Assembly (NCBI RefSeq): GCF_004364165.1
Contig: NZ_SOAY01000013.1
Coordinates: forward strand, 185,096-249,095
Reading direction: 5' to 3'
DNA length: 64,000 nt
DNA from: Maribacter spongiicola
GTDB taxonomy: Bacteria; Bacteroidota; Bacteroidia; Flavobacteriales; Flavobacteriaceae
The first letter of the stretch is position 1; every line of letters starts with the position of its first letter. The position numbers and the translations under genes were made by a program. The notes beneath the pieces were generated by a model. It had not been told where the DNA came from and searched no databases. It saw only the letters and a list, made by a program, of their open reading frames with translations. Of this stretch, positions 29,054-38,273 are shown one piece after another.

Positions 29054-29797
29054 ATGAAATCTAAGCTTACCTACCTACTTATTTGTTTCATCCTTATCTC
29101 TTGTAATAATAAGGACTCTCTTTCTTTTGAACCGTTGACCATTGCTACCGAATCTTGCGATAACTGTACCTCGGTACGTATCGAAATACCAGAGGCAACC
29201 GGCAAAACAAAATTAAGCAAGACTATAAATTCTGCCTTAGAAGGTGAGATTATTGCTTTGCTGAATTTCGATGAAGAAAGCAATGCGCGAAGCTTAGAAG
29301 AAGCGAAGGAAGCTTTTGTATATGATTATAAAGAACTAACCGGAAAATTCCCTGAAGAATCTATGCCTTGGGAAGCTACAATAGAAGGCACCATAACTTT
29401 CGAAAACAAAGATATAATTACTATTAAGCTAGAATCTTACATTTATACCGGTGGAGCACACGGTTACGGTACCAACCGGTTTTTGAATTTCGACAAACTT
29501 AATGGCGTAGAATTGTACCAAGAAGATTTATTCAAAAACCTAGATGACTTTAAAATATTTGCAGAAGCTCTTTTTAGAAAACAAGAAAACATACCTGCAG
29601 AAGGCTCTATAAATAATACTGGTTTTATGTTCGAATCAGAAAGTTTTTATCTACCTGACAATTTGGGATATACCGAAAATGGACTCCTACTTTTCTACGA
29701 ACCTTACGAAATAGCATCTTTTGCAGATGGTCCTATTTTATTGACCATACCTTATAGTGATGCAAACACTTTTTTAAAGTATCCGCAGCAACCTTAA
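29054..29797 (+). CDS. DUF3298/DUF4163 lipoprotein
   Basis: About 247 residues from the ATG at 29054, chosen because it gives a lipoprotein signal (MKSKLTYLLICFILISC). Two further in-frame starts upstream (28991, 29018) would put hydrophilic residues before the signal. A DUF4163-type N-terminal part is followed by a DUF3298 domain (YIYTGGAHGYGTNRFLNFDK and LLFYEPYEIASFADGP), as in RsiV- and PdaC-like extracytoplasmic proteins, where these domains bind lysozyme or peptidoglycan. The specific role here is unknown. Its last 4 bases overlap the convergent DinB gene. Confidence 0.82.
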   Translation: MKSKLTYLLICFILISCNNKDSLSFEPLTIATESCDNCTSVRIEIPEATGKTKLSKTINSALEGEIIALLNFDEESNARSLEEAKEAFVYDYKELTGKFPEESMPWEATIEGTITFENKDIITIKLESYIYTGGAHGYGTNRFLNFDKLNGVELYQEDLFKNLDDFKIFAEALFRKQENIPAEGSINNTGFMFESESFYLPDNLGYTENGLLLFYEPYEIASFADGPILLTIPYSDANTFLKYPQQP

Positions 29798-30255
29798 GCT
29801 AATTGCTTTAACAATAGTGAGATTTGCCCAATGTGAAGCCCTTCATGAAACAAATTAAAGGCTATTGCATCATCAACATTTTTAAGTGTTACACGTGCAC
29901 TCGTTGTATACTCATTGTAATTTTGAAAAAGTGCTGTATTGTAGTCATCTATTAACCATTCTGCGGTAGAAATTAAAAAATCTGCTACCATCATCATTTC
30001 TTCATCGGTAGCTGTACCATCTGGCACTGTACCTTTTGCGAATTTGGCAACTAGTTCATTAGGTATGCGCATTTGTAGACCACTGAATTTATATATCAAC
30101 ACTTGCTGGGTCGCTATGGTATGCGCTATATTCCAGTACACATTATTATTGAATCCTGCTGGAAGTTTAAGAAGTTTTTCTTTAGGCGTCTTTGTTAATA
30201 TCGCATGTAGATTTCTACGATTTTGCAACATAATCTCAAATATATTCTCAGTCAT
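29794..30255 (-). CDS. DinB-family four-helix protein
   Basis: About 153 residues (start at 30255, MTENIFEIMLQNRRNL; longer starts up to 30288 exist). A DinB/YfiT-like bundle with the three-His metal pattern: His in YWNIAHTIATQQ and the C-terminal NLFHEGLHIGQI. Such proteins include thiol transferases of the bacillithiol type and many of unknown substrate. It overlaps the DUF3298 gene tail to tail by 4 bp. Confidence 0.82.
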   Translation of the reverse strand: MTENIFEIMLQNRRNLHAILTKTPKEKLLKLPAGFNNNVYWNIAHTIATQQVLIYKFSGLQMRIPNELVAKFAKGTVPDGTATDEEMMMVADFLISTAEWLIDDYNTALFQNYNEYTTSARVTLKNVDDAIAFNLFHEGLHIGQISLLLKQLA

Positions 30256-30391
30256 CATTTCACATTTTATGCTTTGTAAAAATAGCACAATTAATGATAT
30301 TTAGGTTTCTTTGTATTTCTAAAGCCAACATCGAATACTGATGTTTTTTCTTTTGGAAAGATAAAAAGCATCATCCTAAGCACTCAAAGTC

Positions 30392-30745
30392 ATGAAAAAA
30401 ATATACCACTTAAGTACTTGTTCTACTTGCCAACGTATTATCAAAGAACTACAACCCCTTACAGATTTTGAACTTCAGGATATAAAAAATGAACCTATAA
30501 CCCCTTCTCAGCTTGAAAAAATGCACAGTCTATCTCATAGCTACGAAGATTTGTTCAGCAAAAGAGCGATTTTATATCGGGAGCGAAATCTTAAAGAACA
30601 AAACCTTTCTGAAGAAAATTTTAAAGAGTTGATATTAGAACAATACACCTTCTTAAAACGACCGGTTATTATTGTTGATGATCAAATTTTTATTGGGAAT
30701 AGTAAAAAAGTGGTAGCGGCCGCTAAAACGGCAATCCACTCTTGA
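30392..30745 (+). CDS. ArsC/Spx-family thioredoxin-fold protein
   Basis: 117 residues with an N-terminal CxxC (Cys10, Cys13 in STCSTCQR) and the family segments LEKMHSLSHSYEDLFSKRA and FLKRPVIIVDDQIFIG. Arsenate reductases, Spx and YffB-type proteins share this fold. Absence of the full arsenate-binding Arg set and of Spx-specific motifs leaves the substrate open; a generic thiol reductase role is most likely. The stop overlaps the TTG start of the EamA gene, so the two are probably translationally coupled. Confidence 0.82.
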   Translation: MKKIYHLSTCSTCQRIIKELQPLTDFELQDIKNEPITPSQLEKMHSLSHSYEDLFSKRAILYRERNLKEQNLSEENFKELILEQYTFLKRPVIIVDDQIFIGNSKKVVAAAKTAIHS

Positions 30746-31644
30746 ACAAAAGATTACTAGCCATACTCGCTGCTATTGGGGCAACTACCATTTATGGAGT
30801 TAACCATACTATTGCCAAAGGTATTATGCCACATTATGTGCAACCTTTCGGATTTATAATTTTAAGGGTTCTTGGTGCAGCTATTCTATTTTGGTTGATC
30901 TCACCATTCGGACCAAAAGAACGTATCGACCCTAAAGATTACCAACGTATGTTTATTTGTGCCTTATTAGGTATGGCTCTTAACATGTTGGTGTTTTTTA
31001 AAGGTCTTTCACTCTCTACACCAATAAATAGTGCAGTACTAATTACAACTACGCCCATTGTCGTTTTAATTCTATCGGCAGTAATTTTAAAAGAAAAAAT
31101 ATCGGGAAGAAAAATAATAGGAATTACTATCGGCCTACTTGGTGCCCTAGGCCTAATTTTGTTCGGCACCGAAGTAAGACAAGATGCCCCAAATATACCT
31201 TTCGGTAATTTCTTGATTTTTTTGAACTCTATGTTCTACGGGTCCTACTTAGTATTGGTGAAAATACTAATCAGCAAATACCATCCATTTACCTTCATGA
31301 AATGGCTATTCTCTTTAGGTGTACTTATTTGCCTACCTTTTGGATACCAAGAATTCACAGAAATTTCATGGAACACTTTACCTTTTGAAGCTTATTTCGG
31401 TATTTGTTTTGTAATTCTAGGTACAACTTTCTGTACCTATTTGTTCAATATTTTTGCGCTTACTCAATTAAAAGCTTCAACTCTAAGTGCTTTTGTATAT
31501 GTACAACCTTTAGTTGGTATTACCTATGCTGTATTTACAGGTCAAGACTCTATAACTACCATAAAAATTATTGCTGGTTGTTTTGTATTGGTAGGGGTAT
31601 ATCTTTCAAGTAAACGACCCAAAAGGCAACTTCAAGAAGACTAA
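30742..31644 (+). CDS. EamA-family drug/metabolite transporter
   Basis: A 300-residue inner-membrane exporter with ten helices in two EamA repeats (about 8-140 and 150-292). YGVNHTIAKG opens repeat one and a second Glu/Lys-flanked repeat follows with FYGSYLVLVKIL. The start is TTG at 30742, inside TTGA where the ArsC-like gene stops. No ATG lies nearby, and homologous-looking sequence begins right after it (NKRLLAILAAIGATTIYG), so the TTG is well supported. The substrate is unknown. Confidence 0.88.
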   Translation: MNKRLLAILAAIGATTIYGVNHTIAKGIMPHYVQPFGFIILRVLGAAILFWLISPFGPKERIDPKDYQRMFICALLGMALNMLVFFKGLSLSTPINSAVLITTTPIVVLILSAVILKEKISGRKIIGITIGLLGALGLILFGTEVRQDAPNIPFGNFLIFLNSMFYGSYLVLVKILISKYHPFTFMKWLFSLGVLICLPFGYQEFTEISWNTLPFEAYFGICFVILGTTFCTYLFNIFALTQLKASTLSAFVYVQPLVGITYAVFTGQDSITTIKIIAGCFVLVGVYLSSKRPKRQLQED

Positions 31645-32258
31645 ATATGTGATTTTTTTGCGTTTTCTAAATGAACCCTCATAATCTCACTTGCCTTACT
31701 TTCTTCGCGATGGTGCATTGAAGACACCAGATTAAGATGCTCTTGCATGATCACATGCAACGGTCTATTCAGACCTACAAGGTCCATAAAAGGTAATATT
31801 TTTGCAGATTTGTAAAGTTGGTATAATGCTCTATTTCCACAATTCTTTACTATGAATTCGTGAAAATAGCGGTCTATTTTATAGAAAACATATCCATTTT
31901 TCGGCCCGTTTTCAAAAGGCACCAATAGATTTCTTAGGTCATCAATTTTAGATTGTGGTGCATTGATTGTAAAAAGTTTAACCGCCATTGTTTCAATTGC
32001 TATTCTACAATCGAACATTTCTGTAATTTCTTGTGCACATAATTCTCTAACCGCAAGACCACTATCTAAATTACCAACCAAAAGGCTTTCTTGTCTTAAC
32101 TGTAACAACACCACCGGTATCGTGTCATCTTTAATATTCAATGTATGGGATAACCTATGTTCTGTAATAAGTTGACCAGGTACCAATTTTTTGGTGACAA
32201 TCAACTTTTTCACTTTACCATATGTATCCTGAAATATTTCTTCTGGCAGGCTAACCAT
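31641..32258 (-). CDS. GntR-family transcriptional regulator (FCD domain)
   Basis: 205 residues. A winged-helix GntR domain (about 8-75, VKKLIVTKKLVPGQLITEHR then LSHTLNI) is followed by an FCD ligand-binding domain with FDCRIAIETMAVKL, DRYFHEFI and EHLNLVSSMHHREESKA, whose Asp/His residues usually bind a metal and a small carboxylate. The HTH is slightly unusual: the typical SRTPVREAL is replaced by KDDTIPVVLLQL, so DNA contacts may differ. The target is unknown. It is convergent with the EamA gene, overlapping it by 4 bp. Confidence 0.8.
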   Translation of the reverse strand: MVSLPEEIFQDTYGKVKKLIVTKKLVPGQLITEHRLSHTLNIKDDTIPVVLLQLRQESLLVGNLDSGLAVRELCAQEITEMFDCRIAIETMAVKLFTINAPQSKIDDLRNLLVPFENGPKNGYVFYKIDRYFHEFIVKNCGNRALYQLYKSAKILPFMDLVGLNRPLHVIMQEHLNLVSSMHHREESKASEIMRVHLENAKKSHI

Positions 32259-32348
32259 TAAGTAAATCTGTTATTTGGTTATTTATGAACTAATTAGTTT
32301 TTTGGTTTTTTCAACAAACTAAAAATAAAGTATTTAACACTACAATTC

Positions 32349-32822
32349 CTATAAATTTTTAGGAATTTTTAAGAATTTTCTTGTGTCTTCTTTAGTGAGT
32401 ACTTTAAAACTCGCAGATTTCTCTATATCACTAAATTTACTTCTTAATTCAATAGCTAGACTTGTTAGCTTTCTAGTCTCTAAACTGATCCAAGCACCCA
32501 TCATTTCGCAACGTGCTATATTTTCTCCTTTGTCATTGTAAAAATTATGGTGAAATTCAAAAAATTTTCCGTCTTCACTTAACCCCATAATCTCTAGAGA
32601 AACTTTGACCTGATTACCAAGAAAGGCTTCTTTAAAATAATACATGTGCTCATAAAATGCTACAGGTCCTATTTTATATGTAACCATAGTTTTTTGATCA
32701 AAGCCCTGATCTATTAAAAAAGCCATTCGTGTATGGCTCATAAGATTAACATATGCCGAATTCGCCAAATGACGATTCGCATCTATATCACTCCACCGTA
32801 CTTCAAAATCCTTAGTATACAT
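32349..32822 (-). CDS. Acyl-CoA thioesterase (4HBT hotdog fold)
   Basis: 157 residues. The hotdog-fold signature FEVRWSDIDANRHLANSAYV contains the conserved Asp of the YbgC/4HBT type, followed by GDYNH-like elements such as FLGNQVKVSLEIMGL. It would hydrolyse acyl-CoA or acyl-ACP thioesters. It stands alone between the GntR gene and the divergent oxidoreductase gene. Confidence 0.85.
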   Translation of the reverse strand: MYTKDFEVRWSDIDANRHLANSAYVNLMSHTRMAFLIDQGFDQKTMVTYKIGPVAFYEHMYYFKEAFLGNQVKVSLEIMGLSEDGKFFEFHHNFYNDKGENIARCEMMGAWISLETRKLTSLAIELRSKFSDIEKSASFKVLTKEDTRKFLKIPKNL

Positions 32823-32868
32823 TTTAATATTTTTTGTTATGCATGCATAATACCTTATAAAAATAACA

Positions 32869-32876
32869 TAGTTTTG
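32869..32876 (+). promoter_or_regulatory. Candidate -7 box for nitronate monooxygenase-like gene
   Basis: TAGTTTTG matches TAnnTTTG, 67 bp before the start codon. No -33 element was recognised at the usual spacing. Confidence 0.35.
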
Positions 32877-32943
32877 AAATGTAAGAACTACTGAACACCG
32901 TTTTTTATGGTTATTTTTAAATCACGTTCAAATTATCATCCTT

Positions 32944-33918
32944 ATGTCAAATAAACCCGCTTTCATAAAAGAATTATCACTGCCTGCAGTTGCAGCCCCA
33001 ATGTTTTTAATTTCTGGACCTCAATTGGTTATTGAATGTTGTAAAAATGGCATCGTTGGTACTTTTCCTGCTTTGAACCAACGCACTAGTGAAGGTTTTG
33101 AAGAATGGCTTATTGAAATAAAATCTGCCCTTAAGACCTTTGAAGAAGAGACAGGTAAAAAACCTGCCCCGTTTGGCGTAAATTTAATTGTACACGCAAC
33201 TAATCCAAGATTAGAAGCAGATATAAAATTATGTGTGAAGCATAAAGTACCCTTGATCATCACTTCTTTAGGTGCTGTTTCTCAGGTGGTAGACGCTATT
33301 CATAGTTATGGCGGATTGGTTTTTCACGATATCATTAAGAAACGTCATGCCGAGAAAGCTGCTGAAGCTGGTGTAGACGGATTAATTCTTGTTGCCGCCG
33401 GCGCAGGTGGTCATGCCGGTACTATTAATCCAATGCCATTAGTTGCTGAAATAAAGAAATTCTACCATAAAACTATTCTTCTCAGCGGATGCATAAGTAC
33501 GGGTAGAGACATTGCTTCTGCCCTTCAAATGGGTGCCGATTTAGCGTATATGGGTACGCGTTTTATCAATACCAACGAAAGTAAAGCTTCACCTGAATAT
33601 CGACAAATGATTATAGATGCAGGTGCTAGCGATGTGGTATATACCGCTTCAATTTCTGGTGTTCACGCCAATTTTCTAGGCGCTAGTTTAAAAGCTGCAG
33701 GTATTACAGAAGAAGACCTTAAAAAAGATGTAAAAATAGATTTTGGCAAAGAATTGGATACCGAAGCTAAAGCTTGGAAAACCATTTGGTCTGCTGGGCA
33801 AGGTTCTGCACTTATTGAAGACTCTATACCGGTTGCCGAGTTAGTATCACATTTAAAAACAGAATTTAAAGAGGCTATCGATGAACAGATTAAAGTTCTA
33901 GAAACATATCCGAAGTAA
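32944..33918 (+). CDS. Nitronate monooxygenase-like FMN oxidoreductase
   Basis: A 324-residue TIM-barrel flavoprotein of the 2-nitropropane dioxygenase/NMO family. PAVAAPMFLISGPQLVIECC, GVDGLILVAAGAGGHAGTINP, ILLSGCISTGRDIASALQMG and GADLAYMGTRF match the FMN and substrate loops, with the catalytic His in GGHAG. Substrate prediction is not possible from sequence. It is followed after 24 bp by the YheT-type hydrolase gene, probably cotranscribed. Confidence 0.88.
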   Translation: MSNKPAFIKELSLPAVAAPMFLISGPQLVIECCKNGIVGTFPALNQRTSEGFEEWLIEIKSALKTFEEETGKKPAPFGVNLIVHATNPRLEADIKLCVKHKVPLIITSLGAVSQVVDAIHSYGGLVFHDIIKKRHAEKAAEAGVDGLILVAAGAGGHAGTINPMPLVAEIKKFYHKTILLSGCISTGRDIASALQMGADLAYMGTRFINTNESKASPEYRQMIIDAGASDVVYTASISGVHANFLGASLKAAGITEEDLKKDVKIDFGKELDTEAKAWKTIWSAGQGSALIEDSIPVAELVSHLKTEFKEAIDEQIKVLETYPK

Positions 33919-33942
33919 ATAAAAATTTTACCTTTCAAACAA

Positions 33943-34905
33943 ATGCCTTTAGTTAACTCTACATATAATCCGCCTCTATTTTTTAAGAGCGGACACCTTT
34001 CTACCATATATTCTGGGTTAGTTAGAAAAGTAGATGACTTAGATCAAATACGAGTTCGTATCACTTTACCTGATTCTGATTTTTTAGATACGGACTGGAG
34101 CTACGCTTCATCTGTATCCAAAAAATTGGTCATCATAATTCATGGTCTCGAAGGAAGCTCAAAACGTGCATACATTCAAGGTAGCGCTAAAGCTTTAATG
34201 CAATCTGGATATGATATTTGCGCCTTAAACCTCAGGGGATGCAGTGGTACTGCCAACAAATTATTTCGCTCTTACCACTCTGGAGCCACCGAAGATCTTC
34301 ATGTTGTTATTGAACATGTTTTACAATTAGATAAATACCAAAATATTTACCTACACGGCTTTAGTCTTGGCGGTAATCTGCTTCTAAAATACTTAGGTGA
34401 AAAACGAGAGAGAGCTAATGAAATTAAAGGAGCAGTTGCCATTTCGGTGCCTTGCCAATTAGCAGATTCACTACACCAGCTACTTCAGTTTAAAAACGCA
34501 CTATATGCCAAGAGATTTAAAGGGAACCTCATCGAAAAATTAAAACAGAAACAACAATTGTTTCCTGATTTGATTTCAGATAATGAAATAGAAAACATTA
34601 AAACTCTTAAAGATTTTGATGACCTGTATACCAGTAGAGCGCACGGTTTTAAAGATGCGATGGACTATTACGCAAAAAGCAGCAGTCTTCAATTCTTAGA
34701 CCATATCAAAGTACCCACGTTGATAATAAACGCACTGAACGATTCTTTTTTAGGATCTGAATGTTACCCTATAGAAATTGCGAAACATCATAGCAACCTT
34801 TTTCTAGAGATGCCTAAGTATGGTGGTCATGTGGGCTTCTACGGTAGCGATAATTTTACCTATACCGAAAGGCGTACATTAGAGTTTTTAGAAAATATTA
34901 CCTAG
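33943..34905 (+). CDS. YheT-type alpha/beta hydrolase
   Basis: 320 residues. Opening YNPPLFFKSGHLSTIY and IIHGLEGSSKRAYIQG are typical of the YheT/ABHD1-3 family. The nucleophile elbow is GFSLGGNLLLKYLG, the acid is in INALNDSFLG and the catalytic His is in KYGGHVGFYG. Members are putative lipases or esterases with unknown natural substrates. The gene follows the NMO-like gene on the same strand. Confidence 0.9.
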   Translation: MPLVNSTYNPPLFFKSGHLSTIYSGLVRKVDDLDQIRVRITLPDSDFLDTDWSYASSVSKKLVIIIHGLEGSSKRAYIQGSAKALMQSGYDICALNLRGCSGTANKLFRSYHSGATEDLHVVIEHVLQLDKYQNIYLHGFSLGGNLLLKYLGEKRERANEIKGAVAISVPCQLADSLHQLLQFKNALYAKRFKGNLIEKLKQKQQLFPDLISDNEIENIKTLKDFDDLYTSRAHGFKDAMDYYAKSSSLQFLDHIKVPTLIINALNDSFLGSECYPIEIAKHHSNLFLEMPKYGGHVGFYGSDNFTYTERRTLEFLENIT

Positions 34906-35062
34906 GGCTTTTGAACAAATATAAAATCGTTCATACAAATTGTTACCTCCATAAAATTATTAGTTAAAAACTGAAATCGATCTTTATTAAAACATACTTC
35001 GACCCGCAAAAATTCATATCTTAGTCGCTCAATTTACAGACAACACTTAAAAGATGTAACGT

Positions 35063-35542
35063 ATGCGCAAATTATTCACTTTATTAGCTCTGAGCACAAT
35101 GATTATAAGTTGTGGCGAGAAGAAAGAAGAGAAAAAGGAAGGTTTTGAAATGAACAGAACCAAAAAAGAAGTTAAAAAAGAAACGGCAAGTGAAGGCGTG
35201 CCAGTAGATTTAGATAATAAAGGCGTAGGTCCTATAACCAGTGTTACTTTTGATGAAGCAGTAAATGAAGAAATGGCTGCTGCAGGTAAAGAAAAATTTC
35301 AGGCAATTTGTACCGCTTGCCATATGGCAGAGCAACGTATGATCGGGCCGGCATTAAAAGGTGTTTACGAACGTAGAAGCCCAGAATGGGTAATGAACAT
35401 GATTATCAATCCTGATAAAATGTTGAAAGAAGATCCTATTGCAAAAGCATTACTGAAAGAATACAACAACGCAATTATGCTTAATCAGAATTTAAATGAA
35501 GAGGAAGCTCGTAACTTAGCAGAATACTTACGTACGCTATAA
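35063..35542 (+). CDS. Lipoprotein cytochrome c
   Basis: 159 residues. A lipoprotein signal (STMIISC, Cys17) is followed by a highly charged Lys/Glu linker (about 18-50) and a class I cytochrome c domain with the haem motif CTACH and a Met ligand probably in NAIMLNQNL. It is therefore a membrane-tethered periplasmic electron carrier. No oxidase or reductase gene is next to it, so its partner is unknown. A strong terminator follows. Confidence 0.9.
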   Translation: MRKLFTLLALSTMIISCGEKKEEKKEGFEMNRTKKEVKKETASEGVPVDLDNKGVGPITSVTFDEAVNEEMAAAGKEKFQAICTACHMAEQRMIGPALKGVYERRSPEWVMNMIINPDKMLKEDPIAKALLKEYNNAIMLNQNLNEEEARNLAEYLRTL

Positions 35543-35565
35543 AGTTAAACGCCAACCTAATACCG

Positions 35566-35600
35566 AAAACCCTTTCATGTTCATGAAAGGGTTTTCTTTT
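35566..35600 (+). terminator. Terminator after cytochrome c gene
   Basis: A 14-bp perfect stem AAAACCCTTTCATG / CATGAAAGGGTTTT with a 2-base loop (4 or more when strained), followed by CTTTTTT. It lies 23 bp after the stop. Confidence 0.88.
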
Positions 35601-35680
35601 TTAGTTCATTTTTGATGGTCGCTTTTAAAAGTATGTTTTCACTACTTTTTACGACCAATTAGATATTAAATGATTGATAT

Positions 35681-36370
35681 ATGCAAAACGATAAAATAAA
35701 AATAGATATAGTTTCTGATGTTGCTTGCCCATGGTGTTATGTTGGTAAGAAAAGATTAGAAAAAGCGATAAAAGAATGGGATGGCGCCGAAATAGAAATT
35801 GAATGGCACCCATTTCAATTAGACCCGAACATACCAAAGGAGGGTTTGGATAGAGATACTTATTTAACCAATAAATTCGGTAGTGTTGACGGACCTCTTG
35901 AAATGACCAAACGTTTAGAGGAGAGTGGTAAAGAAGAGGGTATTAACTTCAACTTCGGTAACGAATGGTTAGCAGTAAATACGCTACCATTGCACCAACT
36001 GTTACACGTTGCTGGGGAAGAAGGATTTAAAGATGCTCTTAAAGAACGCTTAATGAAAGCGTATTTTGATGAGAATCTACATTTGAACGAGGTTGATGTT
36101 TTGCATACTATTATGGCTGAATATGATTGGTCATCAGAAAAAACAGAAAACATTTTAAATGACGATGCTATTGCGTATGCTGTAAAACAAGAAATTGCCC
36201 ATTATCAGCAACGCGGTGTTAACAGTGTACCTTTCTTTATTATCAATGACAAGTTCGGTATAAGTGGTGCACAACCACCTGCAGCATTTTTAGAGGCTTT
36301 TCAACAATTAGCTCCTTTAAAAATTATTGCCACAGGTGATAGTTGTGATCCATCAACAGGAATTTGCTAA
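35681..36370 (+). CDS. FrnE-type DsbA-family oxidoreductase
   Basis: 229 residues without a signal peptide, so cytoplasmic. The active-site CPWC (Cys16, Cys19) is in VSDVACPWCYVGKKRL. The inserted helical domain and a cis-Pro in RGVNSVPFFIINDKFG are typical of the FrnE/polyketide-isomerase-like branch, linked in other bacteria to oxidative stress. A C-terminal pair of Cys (GDSCDPSTGIC) is unusual and might form a second disulfide. Thioredoxin is encoded 45 bp downstream. Confidence 0.9.
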   Translation: MQNDKIKIDIVSDVACPWCYVGKKRLEKAIKEWDGAEIEIEWHPFQLDPNIPKEGLDRDTYLTNKFGSVDGPLEMTKRLEESGKEEGINFNFGNEWLAVNTLPLHQLLHVAGEEGFKDALKERLMKAYFDENLHLNEVDVLHTIMAEYDWSSEKTENILNDDAIAYAVKQEIAHYQQRGVNSVPFFIINDKFGISGAQPPAAFLEAFQQLAPLKIIATGDSCDPSTGIC

Positions 36371-36415
36371 CTTAACATTAGCCAAAAATTAGTATTAATT
36401 TATAAAACAAAAGAT

Positions 36416-36712
36416 ATGAAATCATCATTTTCTGATATCATAAAAGGGAACACTCCGGTTTTAGTAGACTTTTTTGCTGACTGGTGTGGACCATGTAAAA
36501 CGCTAGCTCCTATTTTAAAAGATGTAAAAGGAGATTTAGGCGACGCTATTAAAGTCGTAAAAATAGACGTAGATAAAAATCAAACATTGGCATCTCAATA
36601 CCAAGTTAGAGGTGTACCTACTATGATTCTTTTTAAAAACGGAAAGCAGGTTTGGAGGCAATCTGGCGTAGTACCTAAAAATGACTTGCTACAGATTATC
36701 AAATCTAATTAA
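36416..36712 (+). CDS. Thioredoxin
   Basis: 98 residues, a single thioredoxin fold with the standard CGPC (Cys24, Cys27) in FADWCGPCKTLAP and the cis-Pro in VRGVPTMILF. It is a cytosolic disulfide reductant. Being directly behind the FrnE-type gene suggests it reduces that protein. Its stop overlaps the end of the convergent lactonase gene by 4 bp. Confidence 0.93.
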   Translation: MKSSFSDIIKGNTPVLVDFFADWCGPCKTLAPILKDVKGDLGDAIKVVKIDVDKNQTLASQYQVRGVPTMILFKNGKQVWRQSGVVPKNDLLQIIKSN

Positions 36713-37812
36713 TAGAATTTTAAACATACTGGACTAGGCAAATCAACCTGGCTTACAAAGCTTAGAGTGCCATTTTCCACATCTCTATTAAAAATAACAA
36801 TATTGTTGCTACGTTGATTTGCTACCAGTATATATTTACCTGTAGAGTCCATGGTGAAGTTTCTAGGCCAATCGCCCTTTACAGACTCCCTACCTACCAA
36901 TTCTAATTTTCCGGTAGTTTGGTCTATTTTAAATATGACTACAGTATTCTCCCCTCTATTTGTACCATAAAGAAATTTACCGTCTGGTGATAAGTGAAGA
37001 TCTGCACAATAGCTTTCTCCTTCAAAATCTGATGCTACTGTATCATAGGTTTTCTTACCATAATACTTACCATCTTCTTTCTGAAACATGGCTATAGTAG
37101 AGTTTAATTCATTGATTACGTAAAGAAATTCTTCATTCTCTGATGTTACAAAATGTCTAGGACCAGCACCCTCGGCAACTACCAATTCTTTTTGTACGCT
37201 TGGAACATAATTGCCATTAGTCGCGGTGTATATTTTTATTCGGTCCAGACCTAAATCAGATACAATTAATTCTCCATTTAAGAAAGAAGACATATGCGCA
37301 TGGGCTTTTTTGGTAGAATCGATCACCTTATGATCAATAACTTGTGGAGATGGCTTAAGATTTCCATTTTCCAAAGCATTATAAACCGCTACATTACCTC
37401 CCGTATAATTTGCTACTGCAACTAATTTTCCATCATCACTAACACCTACAAAACATGGGTTGGCACCATAAGTGGATTGCTCATTTATCTTGACCAAAAC
37501 AGTGTCCTTTATGCTAAAAGTGGTAATTGAACCATCGTTCTCTTTATAATCATCAACCTCACTAACTGCATATAACGAATTTTTATCCGGAGAAAATGCT
37601 ATATAAGAAGGATTCTTAATTTTCGCTGCTAATGATTTATTTGTCAATTCGCCTCTATCAAGATTTAAATTGAATCTATATATACCCTCGCTACCATTAT
37701 CTGTATATGTTCCTACAAACAAAACCACTTCATTTTTTGACTCTTCCACCTTACAACTATTTAAAAAAACTATTCCAAAAATTGCGATAAGCAAACTAAC
37801 CTTATTCTTCAT
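36709..37812 (-). CDS. Lactonase-family beta-propeller lipoprotein
   Basis: 367 residues. A lipoprotein signal (FGIVFLNSC, Cys20) is followed by a seven-bladed propeller of the 6-phosphogluconolactonase (Pgl/YbhE) family: VGTYTDNGSEGIYRF, NPSYIAFSPDKNSLYAVSE, HAHMSSF, GAGPRHFV and DLHLSPDGKFLYGTNRGENT. Export makes the cytosolic pentose-phosphate role unlikely, so it may act on another sugar lactone or be a binding protein. Confidence 0.88.
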   Translation of the reverse strand: MKNKVSLLIAIFGIVFLNSCKVEESKNEVVLFVGTYTDNGSEGIYRFNLNLDRGELTNKSLAAKIKNPSYIAFSPDKNSLYAVSEVDDYKENDGSITTFSIKDTVLVKINEQSTYGANPCFVGVSDDGKLVAVANYTGGNVAVYNALENGNLKPSPQVIDHKVIDSTKKAHAHMSSFLNGELIVSDLGLDRIKIYTATNGNYVPSVQKELVVAEGAGPRHFVTSENEEFLYVINELNSTIAMFQKEDGKYYGKKTYDTVASDFEGESYCADLHLSPDGKFLYGTNRGENTVVIFKIDQTTGKLELVGRESVKGDWPRNFTMDSTGKYILVANQRSNNIVIFNRDVENGTLSFVSQVDLPSPVCLKFY

Positions 37813-37966
37813 ATTTCTAATGCTCTAATCTAAAAAAATCTCTTCTAAAAAGAGAAAAATAAAACTTGTATTAAAATCACTAAATGTATAAAAGAATTGT
37901 TCAAAAACTAAGAATAATTGAATTTCATGTAACAAAACGGTCATTTTTATTACATATAAGAAAGAA

Positions 37967-38251
37967 ATGACGATGGGAGGATACGGCGGACAACCAATGA
38001 AAGTAATAAAGGCTAATAGGGCATTACTAAGAAAAAGTAGAAGCTTTAGAGAGCTAAGTAAAGACTATTTAGATTATTCGCAAGAAACCAAATTACACTT
38101 TAAAAAACTCACCGATGTCGAGTATAAAATTATCCGCGATAAAATTAAAGCACAAGCAAAAAAAGACAGCCTACAGGAAATAGGTATTTATATTATTTCT
38201 ATAGCTATCGTTTTAGGAGCCTTTTATGCTATCTATAAGTATGCGTCATGA
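37967..38251 (+). CDS. Small single-helix membrane protein, unknown function
   Basis: 94 residues. A basic, Gly-rich N-terminus (MTMGGYGGQPMKVIKANRAL) and a charged helical middle lead to one C-terminal membrane helix (about 71-92, IGIYIISIAIVLGAFYAIYK). The pattern suggests a tail-anchored protein with a cytoplasmic N-domain. I do not recognise the family. It is convergent with the SulP gene, 22 bp between stops. Confidence 0.65.
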   Translation: MTMGGYGGQPMKVIKANRALLRKSRSFRELSKDYLDYSQETKLHFKKLTDVEYKIIRDKIKAQAKKDSLQEIGIYIISIAIVLGAFYAIYKYAS

Positions 38252-38273
38252 TTATCACTAAAAATACAGTCTC

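Noticed and set aside
32344..32367. AATTCCTA/TAGGAATT inverted repeat at the thioesterase stop
   Set aside because: It overlaps the coding sequence and has no T-run on either side, so a terminator is not supported.
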